A stretch of 64,000 bases of DNA, from assembly GCA_963811605.1 (NCBI GenBank), contig CAWESA010000003.1:62001-126000 (forward strand), read 5' to 3'. A model generated the notes under the pieces. That model did not search any database. It saw only the letters and a list, made by a program, of their open reading frames with translations, and was not told the origin of the DNA. A program made the position numbers and the translations under genes. This document shows positions 8,179 through 17,700 of the stretch, in pieces. How positions within the stretch are numbered: the stretch's first letter is position 1; the number at the start of each line of letters is the position of its first letter. Source of the stretch: CAVQLX01 sp963811605. Its GTDB lineage: Bacteria > Desulfobacterota > Binatia > DP-6.

Positions 8179-11100
8179 TGCCGTCCGCCCGCGATCGAGG
8201 GCGATCGGACGGGCCGGGACGCACGTCGCGATGCCTTGCTCTCCCGGCCGTGCTGGCGATCCTCCTGAGCGCCGCGACCACCGCGCCGGCATCGGCCCAG
8301 GACCTGGTCAATTACGTGATTTTACAGCAGCTTCTGGGCGGAAGCGATTCGGTGGTCCTGTCGGACGTCGCGTCGGTCAAGACCTCCACGCTGCCCACTC
8401 CATCGCTCCTGGTCGTCGGAACCGTCGGGTCCGTCGCCGCGCCGCTGAGCGCCGACCTCGCGCCGGGCGATCCGGTTGCGCTGCTGTTCAGCGCGGATCC
8501 CGCCGTGAGCGGCCCGGTCCCGATCGAGCACTGTCTGCGGGCCGCGAAGCGAACGCACGACCAGCCGAGCACGCACCACTTCGCGGCGAGCCTGCCGAGT
8601 ACGAGCTCGGTCTTCGGTGGGGCGCGGCTTCTGACCTACGACGGCCCCTGGCTTTGCGGCAACGTCGCACCAGATTGCGGCGTCTGCGGCTGTGCCAGCG
8701 CGAACACCGATACCGACGGCGATGGCACGCCCGACTGCGTCGACGGGTGCCCCGCCGACACCAGCAAGGTCGACCCCGGCTGCGCGGGGTGCGGGGTGGT
8801 GGATCCGGACGCGGACGGCGATGGCCTCGCGGACTGCAACGACGGCTGCGTCGACGACCCGGCCAAGGGAGCCCCCGGGATCTGCGGCTGCGGCGTCGCC
8901 GACACCGACAGCGATCTCGATGGGACACCCGATTGCCAGGACGCGTGTCCGCTGGACGCCGGCAAGATCGCGGATGTCGACACGGACGGCGACGGGGCTT
9001 TGGATTGCAACGACGCCTGTGTCGCCGATCCTGCCAAGGTCGCTGCCGGCATCTGCGGCTGCGGGGTCGCGGACACGGATACCGACCTCGACGGCACCGC
9101 GGATTGCCAGGACGGCTGTCCCGCCGATCCGCTCAAGCTCGCTGCGGGCATCTGTGGCTGCGGCGTCCCGGACATCGACACCGATCTCGACGGCACGGTG
9201 GATTGCCAGGACGGCTGTCCCGCCGATCCGCTCAAGCTCGCTGCGGGCATCTGTGGCTGCGGCGTCGCGGACACCGACACCGACCTCGACGGCACCGCGG
9301 ATTGCCACGACGGCTGCCCGGCCGATCCCCTCAAGGTCGCCGCGGGCATCTGCGGCTGCGGCGTCGCGGACACCGATACCGACCTCGACGGCACGGCCGA
9401 TTGCCACGACGGCTGCATCGACGACCCCGGCAAGACCGCCCCCGGCCAGTGTGGCTGCGGTGTCGCCGATACGGATGGCGACGGCGACGGGAGCGCGGAT
9501 TGCGTCGATGCGTGCCCCCTCGATCCAGACAACGACATCGATGCGGACGGCCTGTGCGGCAACGTCGACAACTGCCCGAGCGTGGCGAATGCCGATCAGC
9601 TCGATACGGACGGTGATCTGGCGGGTGACGCCTGCGACCCGGACGACGACAACGATGGTGTCGACGACGCGCACGACAACTGTCCGACCACGGCCAACAC
9701 CGACCAGGCCGACCTCGATGGCGACGGTGTCGGCGATGCGTGCGACCCGGATGACGACGGCGACGGCGTGCTCGACGGTGCCGACAACTGCCCGCGCCAG
9801 GCCAACGCGGACCAGGCCGACAACGAGCTCGACGGGATCGGGGACGTATGTGACCCGGACGACGACAACGACGGTATCGACGATGCGGCCCCGGACAACT
9901 GTCCGTTCACCGCCAATCCGCCGCAGGCCGACCTCGACGGCGACGGCGTCGGCGACGTCTGCGATGCCGATCTCGACGGCGACGGCGTCGACAATACCGT
10001 CGACCTCTGCCCCTTCGACCCGGACCCCTTCCAGGAGGACACCGACGGCGACATGCTCGGTGACGCCTGCGACACCGACGACGACAACGACGGCATCCTC
10101 GACGTCGACGACAACTGCCCGACCGTGGTCAACCCCGCGCAGGTGGACACCGACGGCGACAATCTGGGGGACGCCTGTGATGCGGACGACGACGGTGACA
10201 ACGTCCCGGACACGGTCGACAACTGTCCCTTGACGCCAAATTTCGCTCAACTCGACCACGACGGCGACGGCGCCGGCGATGCCTGTGACCCGGACGATGA
10301 CGACGACGGCGTCCTCGATGCTGCCGACAACTGTCCGTTCATCGCCAATCCGGGCCAGACTGACAACGACGCGGACGGGATCGGCGACGCCTGTGACGAC
10401 GACGACGACAACGACGGCGTCCTCGACGCCGCCGACAACTGCCCGCTGATCAGCAACGCCAGCCAGTCGGACAACGACGGGGACGGTCCAGGCGATGCCT
10501 GTGACGACGACGACGACAACGACACCGTGCCAGATGCCGTCGACAACTGCCCCTTCAGCGTCAACCTGGATCAGGCTGACCAGGATGGGGACGGCCTCGG
10601 AGACGTCTGTGACGAGGACCTCGACGGCGACGGCACGCCCAACCTGACCGACAACTGCCCGACGACGCCGAACGCCACCCAGGCCGACCTGGACGGCGAC
10701 GGGGTCGGCGATGCCTGCGATGAGGACATCGACGGCGATCAGGTCCCGAACGCGACCGACAACTGCGTCTTCATCAGCAACCCCGGCCAGAACGACAACG
10801 ACGGCGACGGGCTGGGTGACGTCTGCGACGACGATGACGACAACGACACGGTGCTGGACACCGCGGACAACTGCCCGCTCGACGCGAACCCGGGCCAGAA
10901 CGACTTCGACGGGGATGGTCTCGGCGATGTCTGCGATCCCGACATCGACGACGACGGGACGGTGAACGGCGACGATGTCTGCGAGTTCACCGGGCCCGGC
11001 GCCGTCGTCGATCCGACCAGCGGCTGCTCCCTCGCGCAGCTGTCCCCGTGCGACGGGCCGCAGGGCTCCTCCGAGCCGTGGAAGAACCACGGCAAGTACG

Positions 11101-11213
11101 TCTCGTCCCTGACGAGGGCGGCGAACGGGTTCCGGGATGCGGGGTTGATCAGTGCGAGCGAGAAGGACGCGATCATCGCGGAGGGAGCCGAGTCAGACTG
11201 CGGAAAGAAGTAG
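8178..11213 (+). CDS. Secreted Ca-binding-type protein with thrombospondin type 3 repeats
   Basis: A 1,011-residue exported protein: signal peptide, then the domain shared with the upstream gene (VVLSDVASVKTSTL, VVGTVGSV, PIEHCLRAAKR). About nine Cys-rich repeats follow, with units like CGCGVADTDTDLDGTADC, then about 13 thrombospondin type 3 units of the form DNCPx3Nx2Qx-D-x-DGDGxGD-x-CD. The Asp-rich loops are typical calcium-binding turns. The C-terminus (KNHGKYVSSLTRAANGF) is a helical tail often seen after such repeats. ATG 8178 is preferred to GTG 8175. An extracellular structural or adhesin role is likely. A minus-strand open frame of 922 residues over the same bases is a repeat shadow. 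Confidence 0.85.
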   Translation: MPSARDRGRSDGPGRTSRCLALPAVLAILLSAATTAPASAQDLVNYVILQQLLGGSDSVVLSDVASVKTSTLPTPSLLVVGTVGSVAAPLSADLAPGDPVALLFSADPAVSGPVPIEHCLRAAKRTHDQPSTHHFAASLPSTSSVFGGARLLTYDGPWLCGNVAPDCGVCGCASANTDTDGDGTPDCVDGCPADTSKVDPGCAGCGVVDPDADGDGLADCNDGCVDDPAKGAPGICGCGVADTDSDLDGTPDCQDACPLDAGKIADVDTDGDGALDCNDACVADPAKVAAGICGCGVADTDTDLDGTADCQDGCPADPLKLAAGICGCGVPDIDTDLDGTVDCQDGCPADPLKLAAGICGCGVADTDTDLDGTADCHDGCPADPLKVAAGICGCGVADTDTDLDGTADCHDGCIDDPGKTAPGQCGCGVADTDGDGDGSADCVDACPLDPDNDIDADGLCGNVDNCPSVANADQLDTDGDLAGDACDPDDDNDGVDDAHDNCPTTANTDQADLDGDGVGDACDPDDDGDGVLDGADNCPRQANADQADNELDGIGDVCDPDDDNDGIDDAAPDNCPFTANPPQADLDGDGVGDVCDADLDGDGVDNTVDLCPFDPDPFQEDTDGDMLGDACDTDDDNDGILDVDDNCPTVVNPAQVDTDGDNLGDACDADDDGDNVPDTVDNCPLTPNFAQLDHDGDGAGDACDPDDDDDGVLDAADNCPFIANPGQTDNDADGIGDACDDDDDNDGVLDAADNCPLISNASQSDNDGDGPGDACDDDDDNDTVPDAVDNCPFSVNLDQADQDGDGLGDVCDEDLDGDGTPNLTDNCPTTPNATQADLDGDGVGDACDEDIDGDQVPNATDNCVFISNPGQNDNDGDGLGDVCDDDDDNDTVLDTADNCPLDANPGQNDFDGDGLGDVCDPDIDDDGTVNGDDVCEFTGPGAVVDPTSGCSLAQLSPCDGPQGSSEPWKNHGKYVSSLTRAANGFRDAGLISASEKDAIIAEGAESDCGKK
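9002..9480 (+). repeat. Tandem 99-bp coding repeats in the thrombospondin-type gene
   Basis: Near-identical 99-base units encode 33-residue modules containing GCGVADTDTDLDGTADC and DGCPADPLKLAAGIC. The copies near 9100-9200 and 9200-9300 are almost identical at DNA level, which suggests recent unit duplication. The repeats stay in frame. Confidence 0.75.
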
Positions 11214-11287
11214 AGCCAGGGCCGCGATTTCGGCTCCGCCGCGCGGGACTGGCCCGTGGCTTCGCACAGGCCGGAAAGGAGAGCGCG

Positions 11288-11569
11288 ATGCCTCGTTCGA
11301 AAAAGGTGAAGTGGAGCATGGCGCTGGCCACGCTTCTCACGGGTGGGCTTGCCCTCGCGCTCGGGCTACAGCCCGAGCCGGCCAACGCGAACGCGAAGAT
11401 CCAGCTCTGTCACTTTCCCCCCGGCAACCCCGCCAACTTCCAGACGATTGAGGTGGGCTCCCAGAAGGCAGCCGACAAGCATCTTGAGCAGCATGGCGAC
11501 TTCCTCGGAAGCTGCCGCGGCATGGTCGACATGGTTGCAGGGCCGTCCGCGCCCGGGATGCGAGCCTAG
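11288..11569 (+). CDS. Small secreted protein with CHFPPGNPAN motif
   Basis: A 93-residue protein. ATG 11288 is chosen because GGAAAGGAGA lies just upstream and the sequence then reads as a good signal peptide (MPRSKKVKWSMALATLLTGG to ANANA). The mature part has LCHFPPGNPANFQTIEVGS, then a KHLEQHGDFLGSC segment. This is a Cys/His block found as a short module in many exported bacterial proteins of unknown role. The stop codon shares the four bases CTAG with the stop of the convergent beta-helix gene. Confidence 0.7.
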   Translation: MPRSKKVKWSMALATLLTGGLALALGLQPEPANANAKIQLCHFPPGNPANFQTIEVGSQKAADKHLEQHGDFLGSCRGMVDMVAGPSAPGMRA

Positions 11570-12417
11570 TCGACGCGGAAGTCCGCGGTGCCGTTTCCGC
11601 TGGCCGTGTTGCCCCCGCCAGTCAGGTCGGCGATGGCCGCGATCGGCGGGGAGTCGTCCACGCGGAAACCGTAGGTGATGTTGTTGTCCGAGGTGTTGCC
11701 GGAGATGGTCAACCCGCCCGAGTCGGTGATGATCACGCCCTCACGGCCGTTGCCGTTCGTGATGTTGCCGAAGACCGTCGCGTTCGGGCTCCGCTTCACC
11801 ACGATGCCGCGCTTGTGTGCCGCAATCGTGTTGCCGCCTATCTGCGCGCCGTCCGCGGTCCCGAGAAGAATGCCGTCGCCGCGAGCCGCACCGATGATGA
11901 TATTGGCCCCGAGCGTGGTACCCGGGCTGCGGTCGACCCGGATGCCGCGACCGCGCGTCGTACCGGTGAACGCGCTGCCGAGCACGCTGTTCGACCCGCC
12001 CCGTTTGATCCGGATGCCTTCTCGGCAGCCGGTCGCCTGGATGTCGTCGACGACGCAGCCAGTGCAGTCGTCGAGGCGCACCGGTGTCTTGCGATGGTCG
12101 AACCGGAAGCCGCGGATCGTGACGCCGTTCGAGCCCCGAACACGGAAGCCGTCTTTGCGATTCGCCGGCGGAAAGACCGGTCGCCCGCCCACGGCTTCGA
12201 TCGTGAGGTTGTCGTGTCCCGCACCGATCGTGACAGCCTCGGGATAGTTGCCCGGACGGACCTGGATGAGGTCGCCAGGGCCGGACGACTGCACCGCGTT
12301 GGGCAGTGACGGATTGTCGTCCGGGACGATGATGGTCGCGGCGCGGGCCGGTGCGGAGAGAACGAGCCCCGCGAGCAGCGCACGGGACAGGACGTTGCGT
12401 GGACGCGCAGTACCCAT
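11566..12417 (-). CDS. Secreted right-handed beta-helix protein
   Basis: A 283-residue exported protein. ATG 12417 is used because a more upstream GTG would place the ribosome site (AGAGGGGG) inside the coding sequence. After the signal peptide (to ARAAT) come parallel beta-helix coils with the pattern N-x-V/I-x-G-N, for example GSNGVTIRGFRFDHR, SPNATVFGNITNGNG and GGLTISGNTSDNNITYGF. The fold occurs in pectate-lyase-like and carbohydrate-binding proteins. No catalytic residue set is visible, so an enzyme function is not claimed. It is convergent with the preceding small gene. Confidence 0.8.
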   Translation of the reverse strand: MGTARPRNVLSRALLAGLVLSAPARAATIIVPDDNPSLPNAVQSSGPGDLIQVRPGNYPEAVTIGAGHDNLTIEAVGGRPVFPPANRKDGFRVRGSNGVTIRGFRFDHRKTPVRLDDCTGCVVDDIQATGCREGIRIKRGGSNSVLGSAFTGTTRGRGIRVDRSPGTTLGANIIIGAARGDGILLGTADGAQIGGNTIAAHKRGIVVKRSPNATVFGNITNGNGREGVIITDSGGLTISGNTSDNNITYGFRVDDSPPIAAIADLTGGGNTASGNGTADFRVD

Positions 12418-13357
12418 GATGGACCCCCTCTGCACGATCGCGTGCCGGTCGTAGAGTGCAACGAGCAGTCTCGGACACTATGCCGCTTTCTGTCAACCCG
12501 TTTTGCGGTTCCTCTTCAGCTGGCACACCAACCGGGCACGGATGACGGCGTGCTGTGGCGCGCGGCGTGGAAGCCCGTCCCGACGGCGCCTTCGGTCGCG
12601 AGCGGGCCCGGCCCCCTCTGAATCGTCTCTTCGGCTCCGGCGCGGTCGACGGTGCCGTCCGTCTCCCCGTGGCGTGTTCGGCGCCTCGGGACGTGTGGGT
12701 CAGCGTCCAGCACGTCGTGACCGGACACGGCGTCGTGCCCGAGATCACCGGCTGGAAGTTCTGAGCGGGACACGGGCTGGTCTATCCAGTCACCCGGGGC
12801 GCCGACACCCTCGAGGTCGGGGATGGTAAGGGGCGGCGCGGTGGTCGTGTCGTGCCCGTCGATCACGCGCGGCTGTGGATCAGCGCGGCGTGGACGGCGT
12901 CTAACGCGGGGGGAGTGCAGCCGGAGGCCGTGACGGCGCGAAAATCTGATCACTCGCTGACCCAGCGCGTGGCCTGGTCCGGCTCGCCATCGTGGAACAC
13001 GCGAGCACGGGCCGGCATGAGGATGTCGAAGACCTTGCCCGCGACCTCCTTCATCACCGGCCGGCGCGTTCTCGCGAGAAGCCAGCAGAATGTCTAGTCA
13101 TCTTCACTTTGACTTGACCACGCAGGAGGTCGAGCGGTACAGCCCCCGGCCGGGACATAGGGGGGAAGGGCGACGAGTTCCGCGGCATGGCCTGTTTTCG
13201 CGCAGTGGACACGCCACGTGTCTCTCATGGGGATCGTGGCGGGGATGGCTCTGTCGTCTTCCGCGCGGGGGGGGCGCGACGGGCTATCCGATCGTGGTGC
13301 AGCCTGAACACGACATCGCTCGGTGAGAGTTGGCGAGAGCCGAGAAGGGGGAAAGAC
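12418..13357. other. Long stretch with only gene fragments
   Basis: About 940 bases without an intact gene. From about 12555 to 12764 the plus strand has coding-like third positions and ends RDVWVSVQHVVTGHGVVPEI plus a few residues, but I do not recognise it and no start fits. A minus-strand fragment at 12950-13092 is listed separately. The last 150 bases should carry the promoter of the gene at 13358, with an AAGGGGG ribosome site. Confidence 0.4.
12950..13092 (-). pseudogene. C-terminal fragment, possibly SpoIIAA/STAS-like
   Basis: One minus-strand frame reads PVMKEVAGKVFDILMPARAR, then VFHDGEPDQATRWVSE and a TGA at 12950. Composition and pattern (F-x-D/G-x-E-x-x-A-x-x-W-V at the end) resemble the final strand-helix of SpoIIAA-like STAS proteins. 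The upstream part of such a gene is missing, so this is a remnant at best. Confidence 0.3.
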
Positions 13358-14464
13358 ATGAGACGGGCCGTGATCACGCTGGCTATCGTGCTCGCCGTAT
13401 CTGGTGGAGGGCCATCGCCTGTGCTCGGGCAGACGCAGCTCCTTTCCGACGTCGGCTTCGAATCGGGGTCGGTGCCCCTGTACGCGGGCCTCGAGCCCAT
13501 TTGCACGAGCGGGTGGTGCGGGGCCGATTTGAACGGACCTGTCGAGCTGGTCGGATCGCCAGTGCACGGTGGCGCGCTGGCGCTGAGATTGGACACGCTG
13601 CAGGCGACGCGCGGACGCTTCGTCTACCAAGACGTGACCGCGCTCGAACCCTGCTACACCTTCTCTGCGCACGTCTATCGAGAGGCGGGAACGAATGTCA
13701 TGAGCGTCCAATCTGACTACGACCGTGGACCTGGCAACGCGACGCCAATTAGCATCGTGGTGTTCGATGACAGTGGGATCCAGCTGCAAGCATCGTCGGT
13801 GAGGCAGCACTTCGACCAGATTCTGACGGTCGGGACCTGGCACGAGGTATCGATTCGGGCGGACAGGGTAGCCGGCACCCAGGACCTCCTCATCGACGGC
13901 ATCTTCCTCGGGCGCGTCGAGGATGTGGAACATGACGTCCCCGCGGTTGCAGTGGTGATCATCGGGGACACGGCCGGCGCCGCGCTCAAGGGAGCCTATG
14001 TGTGGGACGATGTGTCGCTGGACACTGGCGCGTGCGTCGCCAGCACGACGACGACGTCGTCGACGACAACCACGTCGTCGACGACCACCACCACGACCCT
14101 TCCGGTCGATCCATGTGCCGCCGAACCCGTCGCACCGACGTTCCCGTCCCTCGGCTGTCGTCTCGACGCGTTGACCGCGCAGGTCGAAGATGCGATCGAA
14201 GCCGTCGATCTCCAGGACAAACTGGTGGCGGCTCTCGGCGGTGCCCGCGACAAGGCGATCACTGCTGAGGGTGCGGCAGGGCAGGGCAAGGCCAGGTCTG
14301 CCCGAAAGCTCTTGAAGGCGAGCGGCAAGCGGATCGGCAGCTTCCTGCGACACCTCGGATCGCGTGCGGCACGGAAGGGCATCCCGGAGGCGACGAGACA
14401 GCACCTCGCGGGCGCGGCGAAGTCCATCCGTGCGGACGTCGCGTCGTTGCAGCGGAGTCTCTAG
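13358..14464 (+). CDS. Secreted jelly-roll-like protein with Thr-rich linker and helical tail
   Basis: A 368-residue exported protein. ATG 13358 follows AAGGGGGAAAG and begins a signal peptide ending near GQT. The N-terminal module (LLSDVGFESGSV, CYTFSAHVYREAG, VGTWHEVSIRADRV, GAYVWDDVSLDTG) looks like a carbohydrate-binding or LamG-like beta-sandwich. A Thr/Ser linker with TTTTTTLP follows, then a helical tail with LGCRLDALTAQVEDAIEA and a Lys-rich end. The linker-plus-tail architecture is a hallmark I associate with Binatota secretomes. Function is unknown; surface attachment by the tail is a guess. Confidence 0.75.
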   Translation: MRRAVITLAIVLAVSGGGPSPVLGQTQLLSDVGFESGSVPLYAGLEPICTSGWCGADLNGPVELVGSPVHGGALALRLDTLQATRGRFVYQDVTALEPCYTFSAHVYREAGTNVMSVQSDYDRGPGNATPISIVVFDDSGIQLQASSVRQHFDQILTVGTWHEVSIRADRVAGTQDLLIDGIFLGRVEDVEHDVPAVAVVIIGDTAGAALKGAYVWDDVSLDTGACVASTTTTSSTTTTSSTTTTTTLPVDPCAAEPVAPTFPSLGCRLDALTAQVEDAIEAVDLQDKLVAALGGARDKAITAEGAAGQGKARSARKLLKASGKRIGSFLRHLGSRAARKGIPEATRQHLAGAAKSIRADVASLQRSL

Positions 14465-14739
14465 GCTCGCGAGCGCAGCCTACGGCCCGGCAGTGGGCCC
14501 CAGGGCGCGCCATGCGCGTCAGGATTCGTCGGGGTTCGATCGAACCCCGGGGCGATCCGGTCGGCCCCGTGCACTCGCCGTCTAGCTCAATGGACGGGGG
14601 TTCGGGCTGCGACCAAGGTACGATTGACGTCCAGCCTTCCTGGTAGGAAGCTCCGCCTCCCGCGCTGCCGCGGTTCGCCCGCACGCCTTCTACCGTGCAG
14701 GCCAGTGGTGGCGGTGCACGAAACGTTGGAGGCGAACAG

Positions 14740-17700
14740 ATGCGCGGTCTTCTGCCCTGCGGTCGGGGTCGGTCTGTCTGGTTGGGCTGTGTGGCGGCCA
14801 TCGGGGTGATGATCGCTGCCCGCGACGCGGCGGCGGCGCCTGGCGACGCGTTCCAGCAGGCGTCCGACGGCCTGGTCTCGATCGAAGCCGAGCACCCCGA
14901 TGCCAACGTCCCGAACGGCGGACAGAGTTTCGTGGCGTCGAGTCAGGCAGGTGCTTCGGGAAGCGGCGCGCTCACCGCGTCACCCAACAGCGACGTCATC
15001 CGCAACACCGGCTATGCGGCGTCGAGCCCACGCCTCGAGTATCGCGTCAACTTCGTCAAGACCGGAACGCACTACATCTGGGCGCGCGGCAGCGGCCCGA
15101 CCGCGGCAGACGATTCCTTCCACGCGGGTCTCGATGGAGCAGAGCTCCCAAGCTCCGATCGCATCACCGGCTTCGGCACCGGCTGGACGTGGTCGCGCGA
15201 CACCATGGACGGTCCCGTCGCCACGGTGACTGTCGCCACGACCGGCGTTCACGTCGTGGACGTCTGGATGCGCGAGGACGGCTTCATCATCGACAAGCTG
15301 GTCATCGCGACGGATTCCGCCTTCGCGCCGACCGGCCTCGGGCCGGCGGAGAGCGCACGCCAGGCGTCCACGACACCGCCGCCACCGCCACCGCCGCCCC
15401 CCCCGTCGCCGGGAGCCTTCATCCAGAGTGGCGATGCCAACGGCATCGTCTCGATGGAGGCTGAGCACTTCGCGACCAACACCGCGCAGGGCGGGCGGAG
15501 CTGGCTCGCGGCCGCCGGCGGCGCCGCGCTCCAGGCGATGCCCAACGCCGGGGTCAATCAGGACACCAGCTACACGAGCAGCAGCCCGCGCCTCGATTTC
15601 ACGGTCAACTTCGTCAAGACGGGAGTCCACTACATCTGGGCACGCGGCATGGGCGCGACCCCGGCCGACGATTCCTATCACGCGGGTCTCGATGGAGCCG
15701 CCCTCACGAGCAGCGACCGCATCTCCGGCTTCGGGACGGCGTGGACCTGGTCGCGCAGCACCATGGACGGACCGCTGGCGACCTTCACCGTCGGGACGGC
15801 CGGTGTGCACACCGTGAACGTCTGGATGCGCGAGGATGGCTTCATCATCGACAAGCTCGTCGTCACGTCGAATGCCAACTACGCGCCGAGCGGAACGGGT
15901 CCCGCGGAGAGCCCGACCGGGACGCCGCCGCCACCCGTGTGCGGCGACGGCGTCTGCAACGGGACCGAGAGCACCGCGAGCTGTCCGGCCGACTGCGGTC
16001 CGCCCCCGCCCGTGTGCGGCGACGGCGTCTGCAACGGGACCGAGAGCACCGCGAGCTGTCCGGCCGACTGCGGTCCGCCCCCGCCCGCGTGCGGGGACGG
16101 CGTCTGCAACGGGACCGAGAGCACCGCGAGCTGTCCGGCCGACTGCGGTCCGCCCCCGCCTGCGTGCGGGGACGGCGCCTGCAACGGGACCGAGAGCACC
16201 GCGAGCTGTCCGGCCGACTGTGGGTCCGGGGCGGGCACCACCTGGATCATCGACGGGAAGACGGGGAACGACTCGGGAAGCGGGCGTGCGAGCGCCCCGT
16301 GGCGAACCTGGGGAAAGCTCATCGTGGCGCTCAATGCCGGCACCATCGCCCCCGGCGATCGCGTGCTGATCCGTCCCGGGCGCTACGCGGTCTGCGAGGG
16401 CCAGGGGTACTGGGAAAGTCTCAGGGGCGCGGGTGGAACGGCGAGCGCTCCGATCACGATCAGCGTCGATACGAGCCTGCCCGGGGACGTCGAGATCCAT
16501 GGAGCCGCCCGCGCAGGTCAATGCGGCAGCTCGGCCTGGCTGCCCGCGAAGCAATGCACCTCCGGCTCCCTGCGGGGTGCGGTGTGCGACGCGAACAGCG
16601 ACTGCCCGGGCGGCGGAACCTGCACCACCATCCCGAACGTCTTCTACACGGTCATGGGGGACAGCAACGCGAACTCGTGGGAAGGCGGGATCGAGGGACC
16701 GGGGGTCGCGTTCCAGCCCTCGCTCGCCCCCGTGGGGGGCGCACCGAGGATCTTCGAGATCCTCTACTCCGACGAGGTGACCGCCGGGGCTGCACCCAAG
16801 ATGCCGACCTTCACGCCGGGTCGCGACCAGTACTGGCCGTATCCGATCATGCGGGACAAGTGCACCGCCAGCAAGGTGCCGTGGCTCTGCTGCACCGGTG
16901 CGGGAGCAGGGACGTGCGGCAATCCGCGCGGCTACGTACAGACCGCCTCGGGCGCGAGCCCCGAGGCCGTGGGAAACGCGCAGTATGGCCCCGTCGAGCT
17001 GCCGCTGGCCAAGTACGTCCTGTCGCAGGGCAACGGTTCGACCGTGCCGACCACGTACCTCCGCTTCACCAATCGCGCCGGCGGCGGCGACTCGGGACGC
17101 ACCTTCTACTTCTGGTGGGCGACGACGGGCATCATGCAGCTCGGCAACGCGCACCACCTCTCCTTCGAGGACTTCGACATCGCCTACAACTCGCGCGCCA
17201 CCGCCATGTACGACGGGATCGGGACGACCTTTCCCCGCCTGATCGGCGGCGATACCTATCTCGTCAATCCGATCGCCAGCAACTCGAGCTATGGCCCGCG
17301 CAACGTCGTGCACGACATCACGTTCCGCCAGGGCAAGATCCACGGGAGCCAGGGCAACGAGATGGTGCACGCCAATAGCGGTCCCACCGATCGCTTCTAC
17401 GGTCTCAGCTTCGACCACGTCGAGTTCACGGACGGCCCCTGGTCGGTTCCGGACGGCGCGTCGACCACCTCGGGTACGGGCAACGCCAACACCAACCAGG
17501 TGAGCAAGATGTGGCCGCCGCCGAACCATCGCCCCAAGTGGAGCAACACCTACAATACGCACTGGAGCCCGCTCGGCGGCGGAGGCCTGAGCTCGGGGGC
17601 GATGATCATCAACACGCCCAACAACGTCGTGCGAAATTGCTACTTCCACGACGTGGGCCTGATCTCGTTCCACGAGAACCCGAACAACATGGGGAACATC

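Noticed and set aside
8322..11090. 922-residue open frame on the minus strand
   Set aside because: It is the antisense of the Asp/Gly/Cys repeats. GC-rich periodic codons remove stops on the other strand. It has no signal, start or family motif.
14580..14650. tRNA-like D-arm text (TCTAGCTCAATGG)
   Set aside because: No matching acceptor stem, anticodon stem or T-arm can be folded around it, so it is a chance match.
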